Below are positions 1 to 9,084 of a stretch of 64,000 nt of DNA, piece by piece. A program made the position numbers and the translations under genes. Position 1 is the first letter of the stretch. Each line of letters starts with the position of its first letter. A model generated the notes under the pieces. It worked only from the letters and a program-made list of their open reading frames with translations. It had not been told where the DNA came from and made no database searches. The DNA lies in NCBI RefSeq assembly GCF_900474185.1, contig NZ_UCNW01000009.1, positions 372,001 through 436,000 of the forward strand, written 5' to 3'. This stretch comes from Synechococcus sp. UW69. Lineage in GTDB: Bacteria; Cyanobacteriota; Cyanobacteriia; PCC-6307; Cyanobiaceae.

Positions 1-1177
1 GATAATCATTTGCCCAGCGGAGAAGTACGGCTTCATCCTTTTCCTCGACCCGCCGAAGTTTAATAGCTGATTGCGGGCCGAGCACCGATAGGGCTAGACG
101 AGATGCACCATTGCCATCGGTGAGGTTGCTGCCAGCGTCATGGAAACTTTCAACGCTATTGGTGATTTGAGATAGCAGTTCGGCCCTAATTTGCTCAACA
201 CTCACTGTTGTCGCATCGCCAAGGAGTTTGCAATGACCAGCCTGATCGAGGGCTTTGGCGATAGGCCTTTGATTTGCAGCTATAGTTATCATTAGAGTAG
301 GTAATTTGAGGCAAGCACGCTCCCAGGTAGTGGCACCTCCGGCGCCGATCGCTATATCCGCTCGTGCGATCAGTCCCGCCAGACTTGGCAGAGGGCCATG
401 AAGAGTGGTTTTTGCTCGTTGAGCTATCAGATTAGTAACTTTTTTTCGGTGTAGCGTCTGGCGCCCGAGAACCACATCCACCGCAACGTGGGCTAAATCA
501 GCATCCATTAGTGCTTCTAGGGCCCGACCGGAGAGATTGTCAGAATCCACTCCTCCGAAAAATATAAGCACCCTGCTCAACTGCTTACGAAGCGGCACTA
601 ACGGCTGAAGCTGGCTGTATTCCGGCCCCAGTAGGGCATAGTGCGGACCTATTAATTGGCGGCAATCGGTTGGCACTAGCCCCTGGTATCGCTGTTCGCT
701 AGCTGCACCTAAGAAATTTTGATCCAATAACAGGTCTGCCAAGTGAGGTCGATTTGCCAGGTCATCTATTACCAGCAACTTTGTGTAAGCATCTTCACCA
801 AGTCCGATCTTGACTTCTGATTGCCACTTGGCGTCAAGTCCATAGTGATCCACTACAAGCCAATCACTCTTGCCGGTCTTTGCTAACGAAAGAGCCTTCA
901 GACAGTCGTGAGCATCCTGCGCTTGGCTGCAACCGAGCCAGGATTCATAGAGCTTTCGACCCTCCAATCCATCGCATAACGCAAGCTCTTGTTCCGGTAA
1001 CGCCAGCACTCGAAATTCTTTCTCCAGAAGGGCGATGAGATCACCAGGTTGGCGACGACAGATAAATACAACTTCTGCGCCTTGCTGCAGCAACATGCGG
1101 GCCAACGTTCGGCAGCGAATGACATGGCCACTGCCAATTGAGAAAGATGCGTCGCAGCGAATGAGAATCCGAGTCAC
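1..1177 (-). CDS. pseG: PseG-type UDP-sugar hydrolase with C-terminal GNAT domain (PseG-PseH fusion), partial
   Basis: Read on the minus strand from a GTG at 1177; the frame stays open to the window edge (392 codons, C-terminus missing). The N-terminus has the PseG signature GSGHVIRC at residues 15-22, where His18 matches the catalytic His of PseG, and the UDP-binding part has an IGAGGATTWERA stretch. PseG removes UDP from the 2,4-diacetamido-trideoxy-altrose intermediate of pseudaminic acid synthesis. From about residue 372 a second domain begins, ending in view with LLRWANDY, the usual opening of PseH-like GNAT acetyltransferases, so one chain probably carries both activities. The start overlaps the stop of the upstream deacetylase gene by GTGA, so the two are translationally coupled. 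The fusion is inferred from only about 20 residues of the second domain. Confidence 0.8.
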   Translation of the reverse strand, partial: MTRILIRCDASFSIGSGHVIRCRTLARMLLQQGAEVVFICRRQPGDLIALLEKEFRVLALPEQELALCDGLEGRKLYESWLGCSQAQDAHDCLKALSLAKTGKSDWLVVDHYGLDAKWQSEVKIGLGEDAYTKLLVIDDLANRPHLADLLLDQNFLGAASEQRYQGLVPTDCRQLIGPHYALLGPEYSQLQPLVPLRKQLSRVLIFFGGVDSDNLSGRALEALMDADLAHVAVDVVLGRQTLHRKKVTNLIAQRAKTTLHGPLPSLAGLIARADIAIGAGGATTWERACLKLPTLMITIAANQRPIAKALDQAGHCKLLGDATTVSVEQIRAELLSQITNSVESFHDAGSNLTDGNGASRLALSVLGPQSAIKLRRVEEKDEAVLLRWANDY

Positions 1178-1875
1178 ACCACCTGCCGTAGTAAGAAGAA
1201 CGCCTCCGCTGCCTCCACACCGACCTGGGCTCCACGCCAGCGGGCCAGGCTTTCCAGAGCTTCTAAAGAGCGAGCATGAGGCCAAGGGCGCATCTCACTT
1301 GCATAAGCCAATAAAGCCTCGCGCTTGCGTTGCCACTGATTGGAAATGTCAACAAACCAGTTGGGTAGGAATGCCGGCGCTGATCCGGGTGGTTGCCATT
1401 CGCTGCTACTGGCCACTTCGAAGCTGAGCATTCGTCGAACAGGTTGTCCAGGTGAGGGCCTACAGGCTGTGACAACGGCCTCGTGTAGTCGCCGATGATC
1501 TACATTCACATCACCGGAATGGTGCACGTAGACCATTTGAGGCCGATGGTGCTCAATGCGTTCTTCAATTTGCTTGACGAGGTCTAGACGATCAAGTGAA
1601 TCCAGACGATTGTCCGGAAAATCTAGAAGTTCGACTCCTGCTGCTCCAAGAATCGATCCAGCTGCCTGTGCAGCTTTGCCCAGTTCAGATAGTTCTTCTT
1701 TGGCATGCAGACGATCACGCTGTGGCTGCCGGGAGGTTGCTCCCTCGGCCATGATCAGCACCTGCACGTGATCACCTGCATCGGAATGCTTAGCGATTGT
1801 GCCGCCACAACCGAGCACTTCATCGTCTGGGTGAGCGGCGATCACTAACACTTTTTGGTCTTCAGAAGGTGGCAT
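1174..1875 (-). CDS. PIG-L/LmbE family deacetylase
   Basis: A 233-residue protein with the zinc-binding AHPDDE motif of the LmbE/PIG-L family at residues 14-19, a downstream HHSGDVNVDH segment supplying further metal and catalytic residues, and a normal family length. The family removes N-acetyl groups from amino sugars; the substrate here cannot be read from the sequence. Its stop overlaps the GTG start of the PseG-PseH fusion by four bases, which suggests the two are made together and that this enzyme acts on the same amino-sugar pathway or its product. A role in N-deacetylating a nonulosonate or its precursor is an inference. Confidence 0.85.
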   Translation of the reverse strand: MPPSEDQKVLVIAAHPDDEVLGCGGTIAKHSDAGDHVQVLIMAEGATSRQPQRDRLHAKEELSELGKAAQAAGSILGAAGVELLDFPDNRLDSLDRLDLVKQIEERIEHHRPQMVYVHHSGDVNVDHRRLHEAVVTACRPSPGQPVRRMLSFEVASSSEWQPPGSAPAFLPNWFVDISNQWQRKREALLAYASEMRPWPHARSLEALESLARWRGAQVGVEAAEAFFLLRQVV

Positions 1876-2027
1876 TGTTTTGGGAACCTGCTTGAAAAAT
1901 TAAGAGTTTTGCTTTCTGGTGGCGAACGTCTGCCTTTTCGCAATTCCTCTTGGGGATTTGTAGCCGTTGTGCGTTGGCCTGTTGCAGAATGCTTTTTGAT
2001 CCAAATCATCCATCTTTTGCGATCTGC

Positions 2028-2483
2028 TCAGCGTCGCAGCACCATCAACTGTTGGGGATCGGCATCCTTGAAGCCCAGTTGCCGATAGAAGCCAGCGCTT
2101 TTAGTTGTCATTAGATATACCCTTTCAACGCCCACTACGGGCGGGGCATGCAGCAGTTCTTCGATCACCCTGCGGCCCAATCCATGGCCCTGCAGATCGC
2201 CGGCTACAACGATGTCCCAGAGCACGGCCCGGCTGAAGCCATCGGAGATGGCTCGGCCGAAGCCCACCAGCCGCTTGCCGCGCCAGAGGCTCACCACGGC
2301 GTCGCTTCCGGCCAGCAGGCGACGAAGTTGGTTAAAGCTGCGGCCGCGGGCCCAGAAGGCGTGTCGGTCGAATAGCCGTTGCAGCTTGATCAGCGCTCTG
2401 CTGGGGAGCAGACCTGGCCCGAGACCGAGCCACCGTAGGCCGGGGGCACCTGGAGCATGGTGGACCAGCTGGATCGGGGTCAC
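2028..2483 (-). CDS. GNAT family N-acetyltransferase
   Basis: A 151-residue single-domain acetyltransferase. The acetyl-CoA binding motif A is visible as [16 protein letters not shown] around residues 95-110, followed by the [10 protein letters not shown] motif B typical of the fold. It stands alone: 152 bases of apparently empty sequence separate it from the PIG-L gene downstream, and it is divergent from uvrB with about 70 bases between the starts. The base composition is GC-rich like the core genome. The acceptor is unknown. Confidence 0.8.
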   Translation of the reverse strand: MTPIQLVHHAPGAPGLRWLGLGPGLLPSRALIKLQRLFDRHAFWARGRSFNQLRRLLAGSDAVVSLWRGKRLVGFGRAISDGFSRAVLWDIVVAGDLQGHGLGRRVIEELLHAPPVVGVERVYLMTTKSAGFYRQLGFKDADPQQLMVLRR

Positions 2484-2554
2484 ATGTTTGGAAGCCGCAG
2501 CATTTCATCTTGCTCCCCGGCGATAATTGCTCTGCGCCGTTTGGCACCTCACCC

Positions 2555-4594
2555 ATGCTCGCCTACGACCTCACGGCTCCTTATTCCCCCAAGGGCGACC
2601 AGCCCACGGCGATCGACCAGCTCGTGAGAGGGGTTAACGGCGGTGAGCGCTATCAGACCCTATTGGGGGCTACCGGAACGGGTAAGACATTCACGATGGC
2701 CAACGTCATCGCCCAGACCGGTCGGCCAGCGCTGGTGTTGGCCCATAACAAGACCCTGGCAGCGCAGCTCTGCAATGAGCTGCGGGAGTTTTTCCCTGAG
2801 AACGCCGTTGAGTACTTCATCTCCTATTACGACTACTACCAGCCGGAGGCTTACGTTCCGGTCAGCGACACCTACATCGCAAAGACGGCGTCGATCAACG
2901 AAGAGATCGACATGCTGCGCCACTCAGCGACGCGGTCGTTGTTCGAGCGTCGTGATGTGATCGTTGTGGCCTCGATCAGCTGCATTTACGGCCTGGGCAT
3001 TCCGAGTGAATACCTCAAGGCGGCGGTGAAGTTCGAGGTGGGGGAGACTCTCAACATTCGTGGTCAGCTCAGGGAGTTGGTGAATAACCAGTACAGCCGC
3101 AATGACACCGAAATTGCCCGTGGTCGATTTCGGATGAAGGGGGATGTGCTGGAGATCGGTCCCGCCTATGAAGATCGGCTGGTGCGGGTCGAGCTGTTCG
3201 GAGACGAGGTGGAGGCGATCCGCTACGTCGACCCCACCACCGGCGAGATTCTGAAGAGCATGGATGCTGTGAACATCTACCCGGCCAAGCACTTCGTCAC
3301 TCCCAAAGACCGGCTGGACACTGCCATTCGTGAGATCCGTCAGGAATTGCGGGATCGCCTGGATGTGCTCAACGGTGAAGGCAAGTTGCTGGAGGCCCAG
3401 CGGCTTGAGCAGCGCACTAAATATGACTTGGAGATGTTGGACCAGGTGGGCTACTGCAACGGGGTGGAGAACTATGCCCGCCATCTCGCTGGTCGTGAGG
3501 AGGGCACGCCGCCGGAGTGCCTGATCGATTACTTCCCCGACGATTGGCTGTTGATCGTGGACGAGAGCCACGTCACTTGCTCGCAGCTGCAAGCGATGTA
3601 CAACGGCGACCAGGCCCGCAAGAAGGTCTTGATCGAGCACGGCTTCCGCCTGCCCAGTGCTGCCGATAACCGGCCCCTCAAGGCCGATGAGTTTTGGGAG
3701 AAAGCGCGGCAAACGGTGTTTGTCTCGGCCACGCCGGGCAATTGGGAGATGGAGGTAAGCGGCGGGGAGGTGGCCGAGCAGGTGATCCGCCCGACGGGGG
3801 TGCTGGATCCAGTGGTGGAAGTGCGGCCCACCACCGGGCAAGTGGACGACCTACTCGGCGAGATCCGCGATCGGGCTAGCAAAAATCAGAGGGTGCTGGT
3901 CACCACGTTGACCAAGCGCATGGCCGAAGATCTCACCGACTATCTGGCTGATAACGAGGTGCGGGTGCGCTACCTGCATTCGGAGATTCACTCGATCGAG
4001 CGCATTGAGATCATCCAGGATCTGCGTCTGGGGGAATACGACGTGCTGGTGGGGGTGAATCTGCTGCGGGAGGGTCTGGATTTACCTGAGGTGAGCCTAG
4101 TGGCGATTCTCGATGCAGATAAGGAGGGTTTCTTGCGGGCTGAACGATCCCTGATTCAGACCATCGGCCGTGCTGCTCGTCATGTGGAGGGGGTAGCACT
4201 GCTCTATGCCGATAATATGACCGACTCGATGGCCAAGGCTATTTCTGAAACCGAGCGGCGTCGGGTAATCCAACATGCTTACAACGAGAAGAACGGTGTG
4301 GTGCCCACTGCTGCGGGCAAGAAAGCCAGCAATTCGATCCTTAGCTTTTTGGAGCTCTCTCGAAAGCTCAAGCAGGATGGTCCCGATGCAGATCTTGTGC
4401 AAGTGGTTAGTAAGGCAGCCAAGGCTCTGGAAAATGATTCCGATGTTGGACTTGCACTAGAGGCCCTGCCAGAATTGATAGATCAATTGGAGGCGAAAAT
4501 GAAAGATGCAGCTAAAAAGTTAGATTTTGAGGAAGCAGCCACCCTGCGTGATCGCGTAAATAAACTTCGCCTTAAACTTACTGGGGCGATTTAA
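2555..4594 (+). CDS. uvrB: Excinuclease ABC subunit B
   Basis: The damage-verifying helicase of nucleotide excision repair, 679 residues. From the chosen ATG (protein begins [17 protein letters not shown]) Walker A GATGTGKT is at 38-45, the DNA-clamping beta-hairpin [10 protein letters not shown] at 91-100, the DESH box in the middle, helicase motifs through the QTIGRAAR segment, and a C-terminal UVR domain ([16 protein letters not shown]) that contacts UvrC. An in-frame ATG at 2510 would add 15 residues unlike the family, so 2555 is preferred. The last few hundred bases drift towards AT-rich codons, where the gene meets the AT-rich island. Confidence 0.97.
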   Translation: MLAYDLTAPYSPKGDQPTAIDQLVRGVNGGERYQTLLGATGTGKTFTMANVIAQTGRPALVLAHNKTLAAQLCNELREFFPENAVEYFISYYDYYQPEAYVPVSDTYIAKTASINEEIDMLRHSATRSLFERRDVIVVASISCIYGLGIPSEYLKAAVKFEVGETLNIRGQLRELVNNQYSRNDTEIARGRFRMKGDVLEIGPAYEDRLVRVELFGDEVEAIRYVDPTTGEILKSMDAVNIYPAKHFVTPKDRLDTAIREIRQELRDRLDVLNGEGKLLEAQRLEQRTKYDLEMLDQVGYCNGVENYARHLAGREEGTPPECLIDYFPDDWLLIVDESHVTCSQLQAMYNGDQARKKVLIEHGFRLPSAADNRPLKADEFWEKARQTVFVSATPGNWEMEVSGGEVAEQVIRPTGVLDPVVEVRPTTGQVDDLLGEIRDRASKNQRVLVTTLTKRMAEDLTDYLADNEVRVRYLHSEIHSIERIEIIQDLRLGEYDVLVGVNLLREGLDLPEVSLVAILDADKEGFLRAERSLIQTIGRAARHVEGVALLYADNMTDSMAKAISETERRRVIQHAYNEKNGVVPTAAGKKASNSILSFLELSRKLKQDGPDADLVQVVSKAAKALENDSDVGLALEALPELIDQLEAKMKDAAKKLDFEEAATLRDRVNKLRLKLTGAI

Positions 4595-4834
4595 TTGATC
4601 CCCGATAGTACTCCACTATAATATATATTTTGGTGAGATTCGCTAGACAAGTGTTAACTAAAAATATTTCCGAATTTGTTAATAATCAATCGTTTTTAGC
4701 TGCTCGTCTCCTGATGTGCTCTTGATATGGGATTTAATTAATTCATAGATATGATATATAAGCCATATTACAAAAAATATCACAATAATTTCGATTGACA
4801 GTATATTGTATAATGGATAATTGTATTTCCTGAT

Positions 4835-5470
4835 TTGAAGCCGCAATCCAATCACAAGCATCTTCCAGAAAATTACATTCATCATCAGCCGTCTAGCCTT
4901 TTCCTTGTACAAAAAGTCAAAGAAAAGTGTGAATTGAATGATCAAATCTTTGATATAGGCTGTTCATCAGGAAGGGTCTTAAATAGTCTTTATAAAATAG
5001 GATTTAATAATCTGGGTGGTTGTGATATTAATGAAGTAAGGGATGCAATGAAGGAAAATTTTCCGGATCTGTATGAATATTTTCTGAAAAATAGTTCCAG
5101 ACTAGTAGATGGAAAAAAGGGTGATATGAAAGGTATTGATAGAATTATTGGCTCAATGTCCGTTGATTATTTTATATCTCATGGACGGACATTCGATGTC
5201 ATACTTCAGTACCATGGTCTTGATTGCTATCTCTTCGTATTAGACAATATATTTAAGAATTGCAAAAAGGGTGTGATAATTGTTCAGAATCAATGGTCAA
5301 GTATTTATCTAGATTATGCAAATAAATATTGTTTTAGTGGCTGTGAATTATCAATTGGAGAGCATTTATATGCTCTTTACAAGGAAAAAAGGCAATTCCA
5401 TTGCATTTCAGAAGAAAAAGACAAGAAATCCTTAGATCATAATCTTTTTTATGGTTGTTTTTTGAAGTAA
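4835..5470 (+). CDS. Class I SAM-dependent methyltransferase
   Basis: A protein of about 211 residues with the SAM-binding motif I DIGCSSGRV at residues 40-48 and a plausible acidic motif II (GGCDIN) about 15 residues later, as in class I methyltransferases. The start is uncertain: a TTG at 4835 is the only usual start before motif I, and the frame is open only from 4814, so the N-terminus may have been shortened. It is the first of three plus-strand island genes and is AT-rich. The target is unknown; from the neighbours a sugar O- or N-methyl transfer is likely. Confidence 0.7.
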   Translation: MKPQSNHKHLPENYIHHQPSSLFLVQKVKEKCELNDQIFDIGCSSGRVLNSLYKIGFNNLGGCDINEVRDAMKENFPDLYEYFLKNSSRLVDGKKGDMKGIDRIIGSMSVDYFISHGRTFDVILQYHGLDCYLFVLDNIFKNCKKGVIIVQNQWSSIYLDYANKYCFSGCELSIGEHLYALYKEKRQFHCISEEKDKKSLDHNLFYGCFLK

Positions 5471-5532
5471 TGAAATGACTAACGCCCATTTCCCGATTAT
5501 GCTAAAATAATTCATATTTTGCTTTAAATACT

Positions 5533-6807
5533 ATGGTAGTTTGCCTTCCTTGCGAAATGTCGCTTCGAGAACTTGATGCTAAATTACTTCTGGGCGTTAG
5601 GCTCAGTTCGGAATACTCAAATGATGTTATAATTGGATATGATAAATACTTCACCCATGTACTAAATACCGTTGGGCCTGTATGTCTTCTAGAAAAAAGT
5701 GTTAGCTCAATTATGTATAACGGAAGAATTTCTCCAGTAAAGAAACTTGGCGGTAAAGTTATTGTTTCTGATGAAGAAGGCTTTAATAATTTAGGCGTAC
5801 GAGATACTGAAACATGGTTAGCAAGAGTAGATCCGCGTGCAGTAAAAGATATAGATGTCTACGCATGTTGGGGCAAAAGAGATAAGAATTTTTTCGGGAA
5901 AATTCCAGAATTGAGCAAAAAGATGGAAATCTTAGGTAATTGTAGATCAGATTTGCTCAATCATATTGGAAGACGATATTATCGCAGTGAAATTGAAGGT
6001 TTAAAGTCGAATTTTGGAGATTTTATTTTTATAAGTGACAACTTTGGAATTGAACTGTACGGCTTGAATAAATTACCAAATTATAATATATCTAAAGAAA
6101 AAAATCATGTTATTCAGAAGGAATATAAGCAATGGATGGAGCATGAGGGAATTGAAAAGAGAGAGTATTTTAAAGAAATTCTAGTAAAAACTATTGAGCA
6201 ACTAAAGTCTGTCCAATTCATTATACGTCCTCACCCTGCGACGGATCCCAGTTTTTGGTATGAAAATTTTGGAAAATATCCAAATTGTCATATTATTAGA
6301 AAAGGGCCTGTTGAGCCTTGGATTCATGCTTCAAGATGTGTTGTGACGATGGGATGTACTGTTGGAACACAATCTTTGCTGGCTGGCACACCATTAATTG
6401 AAATCATTTCTCCAGATGGTAAGCAACATGGAACAGCAAGTCATCTAATCAATGAAAAAGCACTAAATTCTAGCGAACTTTCTAACTATATAAAGTTATT
6501 TTTAAAGGATGGTCTCAGACAAAAACATGACAAACAGATGCTCGAAGAAAGTTGGCAAAATACTCAAATTAGTAGTACCGAATGCTTCTCTAAAATAATC
6601 AATCGTCTTTCGTCATCTATACCAAAACCTAAAGCTAAATTTACACCTGGCCCTTTCTTGTTTGATAATGCTAAGTGGAACTATGTACCTACTTTGCAAG
6701 AAATCAAGTCTAAGGCTGATCAGGCCTCAATGGCAATGGGATTGCCTTTTATCAATGTTAATAAAGTTAGTACAGGCGTTTGGCACCTAACTCCACTCCC
6801 AACCTAA
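5533..6807 (+). CDS. Surface-carbohydrate biosynthesis protein, HP-motif glycosyltransferase-like
   Basis: 424 residues, cytoplasmic, with no signal peptide or membrane segment. The C-terminal half carries RPHPA at 232-236 followed by HASRCVVTMGCTVGTQSLLAG, a pattern shared with capsule polysaccharide and polysialyltransferase-like GT-B enzymes, where the His-Pro pair binds the CMP phosphate and the following Ser/Thr line the nucleotide pocket. It lies in an island that makes a CMP-activated nonulosonate, so a pseudaminic acid transferase is a reasonable guess but not shown. It is similar in motif layout to the protein at 18363-19310. The N-terminal 200 residues resemble nothing I can name. 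Confidence 0.65.
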   Translation: MVVCLPCEMSLRELDAKLLLGVRLSSEYSNDVIIGYDKYFTHVLNTVGPVCLLEKSVSSIMYNGRISPVKKLGGKVIVSDEEGFNNLGVRDTETWLARVDPRAVKDIDVYACWGKRDKNFFGKIPELSKKMEILGNCRSDLLNHIGRRYYRSEIEGLKSNFGDFIFISDNFGIELYGLNKLPNYNISKEKNHVIQKEYKQWMEHEGIEKREYFKEILVKTIEQLKSVQFIIRPHPATDPSFWYENFGKYPNCHIIRKGPVEPWIHASRCVVTMGCTVGTQSLLAGTPLIEIISPDGKQHGTASHLINEKALNSSELSNYIKLFLKDGLRQKHDKQMLEESWQNTQISSTECFSKIINRLSSSIPKPKAKFTPGPFLFDNAKWNYVPTLQEIKSKADQASMAMGLPFINVNKVSTGVWHLTPLPT

Positions 6808-6825
6808 CAACTATTTAATTAATTA

Positions 6826-8325
6826 ATGTCTTACCCTCTCCAACAAAGATTATTTGGTTTTTCAGATGATCGTAATTCATTAGATAGTGATTCTCTCAGC
6901 AATAAGTATTCATGTAAATTAAATCCATATGATAATTACCTATCTTATTCATCTGCAACAGCTACGAATGTACAACTTGGTCAGTTTAATTACCTTAACA
7001 CTCTTTTGCAGCAACTTGAAGACTGTGGTGGTTCAACTATTGATATGTGGCAACATCTACGAGATAGAATAAGATCTATTTTTGATTTAGATGATGATGT
7101 TGATATAATCTTTGGCTCATCTGGAACAGACATTGAAATGATTGCAACACTCTATGGCATCTCAACAAATAAAAAATGTGCAAATATAGTATCTCTGCCA
7201 GAAGAAATAGGATCTGGCTCAAGGCATGCCTCTAAATTGTCTCACTTTTGTAATTATGATAATCATGGAACTTCTGTTGCTAAAGGGGCAAGACTTTCCG
7301 GTTTCGAATCAGTAGACCTTTTCTCGTATACATCTGGAACAAAGATAAACTCTTTGAATAGTCAAATTTGTAATGAAAATGAACTCTTGTCGTTAGTATC
7401 GGAATTAATTCAAGATGACTATCATGTACAAATTCACCTAATTTATGGTAGCAAATTGGGTAGAGTTTACCCTTCACTCTCAGTAGTCAACCTTTTAGAG
7501 CAACGATATCCTGGTAAAATTGATGTAATTGTAGATGCATGTCAATTTAGACTTAATCATCAATGCATCAATGAATGGTTATCTATGGGTAGAATAATAC
7601 TACTTTCAGGGTCAAAGTTTTTTGAAGGTGTAACATTTTCTGGAATAATGCTTTTGCCTGCAATTATGCGAGATAGAATAAATGATTATAAATCGGCGCT
7701 ACCAGATTCCTTAAACCAGTACTTTTCGAGGGTCTGTTTTCCTACACGGTTGACAAAATTTGACTCAATTCATCATTCTCCGAATCATGATAGTTTGTTT
7801 TTACGGCTTGAGTCTTTTATGTACAACGCTGAGAGGTTTGCAGGTATTAAACAGCATAGGTTAACAGAAGTCATAAACCTCTTCTGTAAAAGATGTGATT
7901 CACTTTTTAAAAATAATTCCCAACTAATATGCAAGAAAGTCAATATGCAGTTTAGCCATTCCTATGAAAATGACATCCTTCTCAGCACCATTTTTCCTTT
8001 TATTTTATTTTATAAGGGAAGACCTTTGAGTCAAGAAGAGTGTCGTAAAATTTACAGCCTACTAATGACTGACATTTCCCCCCATTTAGATAATAATGAC
8101 TCAGAATTTAAGCAAATTCTGAGTCTTAATATTCATCTTTGTCAGCCAGTAACATTTGAATATAATAATAGCAGTCAAACCGCAATGAGAATTGCTTTGG
8201 GTGCTAATAGCCTAATAGATTTATCTGGCTGCATCTCAAGTAAAATTCAAGATAAGTTAAACTCAGATATTTCAAAAATTGAAATGAAAATGCTATTTAT
8301 TATAGACAAGATATTAAAAATTTGA
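6826..8325 (+). CDS. PLP-dependent (fold type I) enzyme of unknown substrate
   Basis: 499 residues. The fold-type-I PLP signature is visible: GSSGTDIE at 98-105 in the phosphate-binding position, DAC at 237-239 for the aspartate that pairs with the pyridine nitrogen, and SGSKFFEGVTFSG at 261-273, whose Lys264 would form the Schiff base. The ordering is closest to class V aminotransferases and cysteine-desulfurase-like enzymes, but the chain is longer and differs from the DegT-type sugar aminotransferases in the same island. The final stop codon directly abuts the stop of hisF on the other strand (TGATCA). The reaction is not assignable from sequence. Confidence 0.7.
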   Translation: MSYPLQQRLFGFSDDRNSLDSDSLSNKYSCKLNPYDNYLSYSSATATNVQLGQFNYLNTLLQQLEDCGGSTIDMWQHLRDRIRSIFDLDDDVDIIFGSSGTDIEMIATLYGISTNKKCANIVSLPEEIGSGSRHASKLSHFCNYDNHGTSVAKGARLSGFESVDLFSYTSGTKINSLNSQICNENELLSLVSELIQDDYHVQIHLIYGSKLGRVYPSLSVVNLLEQRYPGKIDVIVDACQFRLNHQCINEWLSMGRIILLSGSKFFEGVTFSGIMLLPAIMRDRINDYKSALPDSLNQYFSRVCFPTRLTKFDSIHHSPNHDSLFLRLESFMYNAERFAGIKQHRLTEVINLFCKRCDSLFKNNSQLICKKVNMQFSHSYENDILLSTIFPFILFYKGRPLSQEECRKIYSLLMTDISPHLDNNDSEFKQILSLNIHLCQPVTFEYNNSSQTAMRIALGANSLIDLSGCISSKIQDKLNSDISKIEMKMLFIIDKILKI

Positions 8326-9084
8326 TCATCTTCTTACATTGTACCCATTAGAATTTAAGGTTTGCTTGATTGTACATGGTGTATGTTCTGTATAGCAAAA
8401 AATTGAGCTAGCTGCTATTCCTGAAATTAGATTAGCTTTTGCAGCATCTAAAAAATCGATAGGACTGCCAGCACCACAGCTTAGGACTATAGGGGTATCT
8501 AGACCTAAAAAATGCTGAATTAGTGAAAAATTAATTCCTTTCATAGAGCCATCCTTATCTACATCTGTAAGAACTAGCTCGCCAACTGGATTTTTTTCTA
8601 AGTATCTGACAACTTCATCAATACTCATAGATGAATAAGATTTAGATCTATAGTCCCATAAACGTAGGGAGGAAGAAGCCTCATCGTATTTAAAATCTAA
8701 CTTAAGAGCAACACTTTGGAATCCAATTGAATTAGAAATTTCTTGGACACGTTCTGGATCATCTAAAAATATACCTGTTAAAATAATTTTATCAGCACCT
8801 CGTTGTATGTATTGTTCTGCATGTTTAACATTCTTAATTCCTCCACCTACTGCTACAGGAATATCGCATTGCTTATGAATCAATTGGAATATTCTTTGAG
8901 ATATTAATTCATTTTTTACTGTTGAATTAATATCTATTATATATATTTCATCGGCTTGACGAGAAACTTGAAGCTTTAAATGTTGAGAAAGACTTCCAAT
9001 TGTCCTCCATGGACTAAAATGTTGACTAGTTACAACGTTAGAGCCATTCGATAAAAGGGCTAAAGGAATAACACGAAATTTCAT
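8326..9084 (-). CDS. hisF: HisF-like ammonia-channel synthase subunit, probably for sugar amidination
   Basis: 252 residues with the (beta/alpha)8 HisF pattern: AVGGGIKN phosphate-binding loop, Asp in VALKLDFK (equivalent of Asp130) and in LTDVDKDGSMKG (equivalent of Asp176), and a C-terminal NVRR. At the N-terminus, where histidine-pathway HisF has CLDVKDG with catalytic Asp11, this protein has LALLSNG, so that Asp is replaced by Leu. It overlaps hisH by four bases, and hisH overlaps the amidotransferase gene. The same trio occurs in Pseudomonas O-antigen (WbpG-HisH2-HisF2) and the Campylobacter flagellar glycan locus (PseA with HisH/HisF). It most likely helps deliver ammonia to the sugar enzyme rather than making histidine. 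Confidence 0.88.
   Translation of the reverse strand: MKFRVIPLALLSNGSNVVTSQHFSPWRTIGSLSQHLKLQVSRQADEIYIIDINSTVKNELISQRIFQLIHKQCDIPVAVGGGIKNVKHAEQYIQRGADKIILTGIFLDDPERVQEISNSIGFQSVALKLDFKYDEASSSLRLWDYRSKSYSSMSIDEVVRYLEKNPVGELVLTDVDKDGSMKGINFSLIQHFLGLDTPIVLSCGAGSPIDFLDAAKANLISGIAASSIFCYTEHTPCTIKQTLNSNGYNVRR

Noticed and set aside
2924-3841. 305-codon minus-strand frame inside uvrB
   Set aside because: Antisense shadow of uvrB; His/Leu/Val-rich low-information translation with no motif.
4595-4834. Possible att repeat of tRNA-Gly at the left island border
   Set aside because: Reading both strands by eye I found no copy of the tRNA 3' end; a computed repeat search of 4300-5000 against 20838-20920 would settle it.
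4679-4945. Minus-strand 88-codon frame with a hydrophobic stretch
   Set aside because: It lies antisense to the methyltransferase start in AT-rich DNA, has no family motif, and hydrophobicity follows from the composition.
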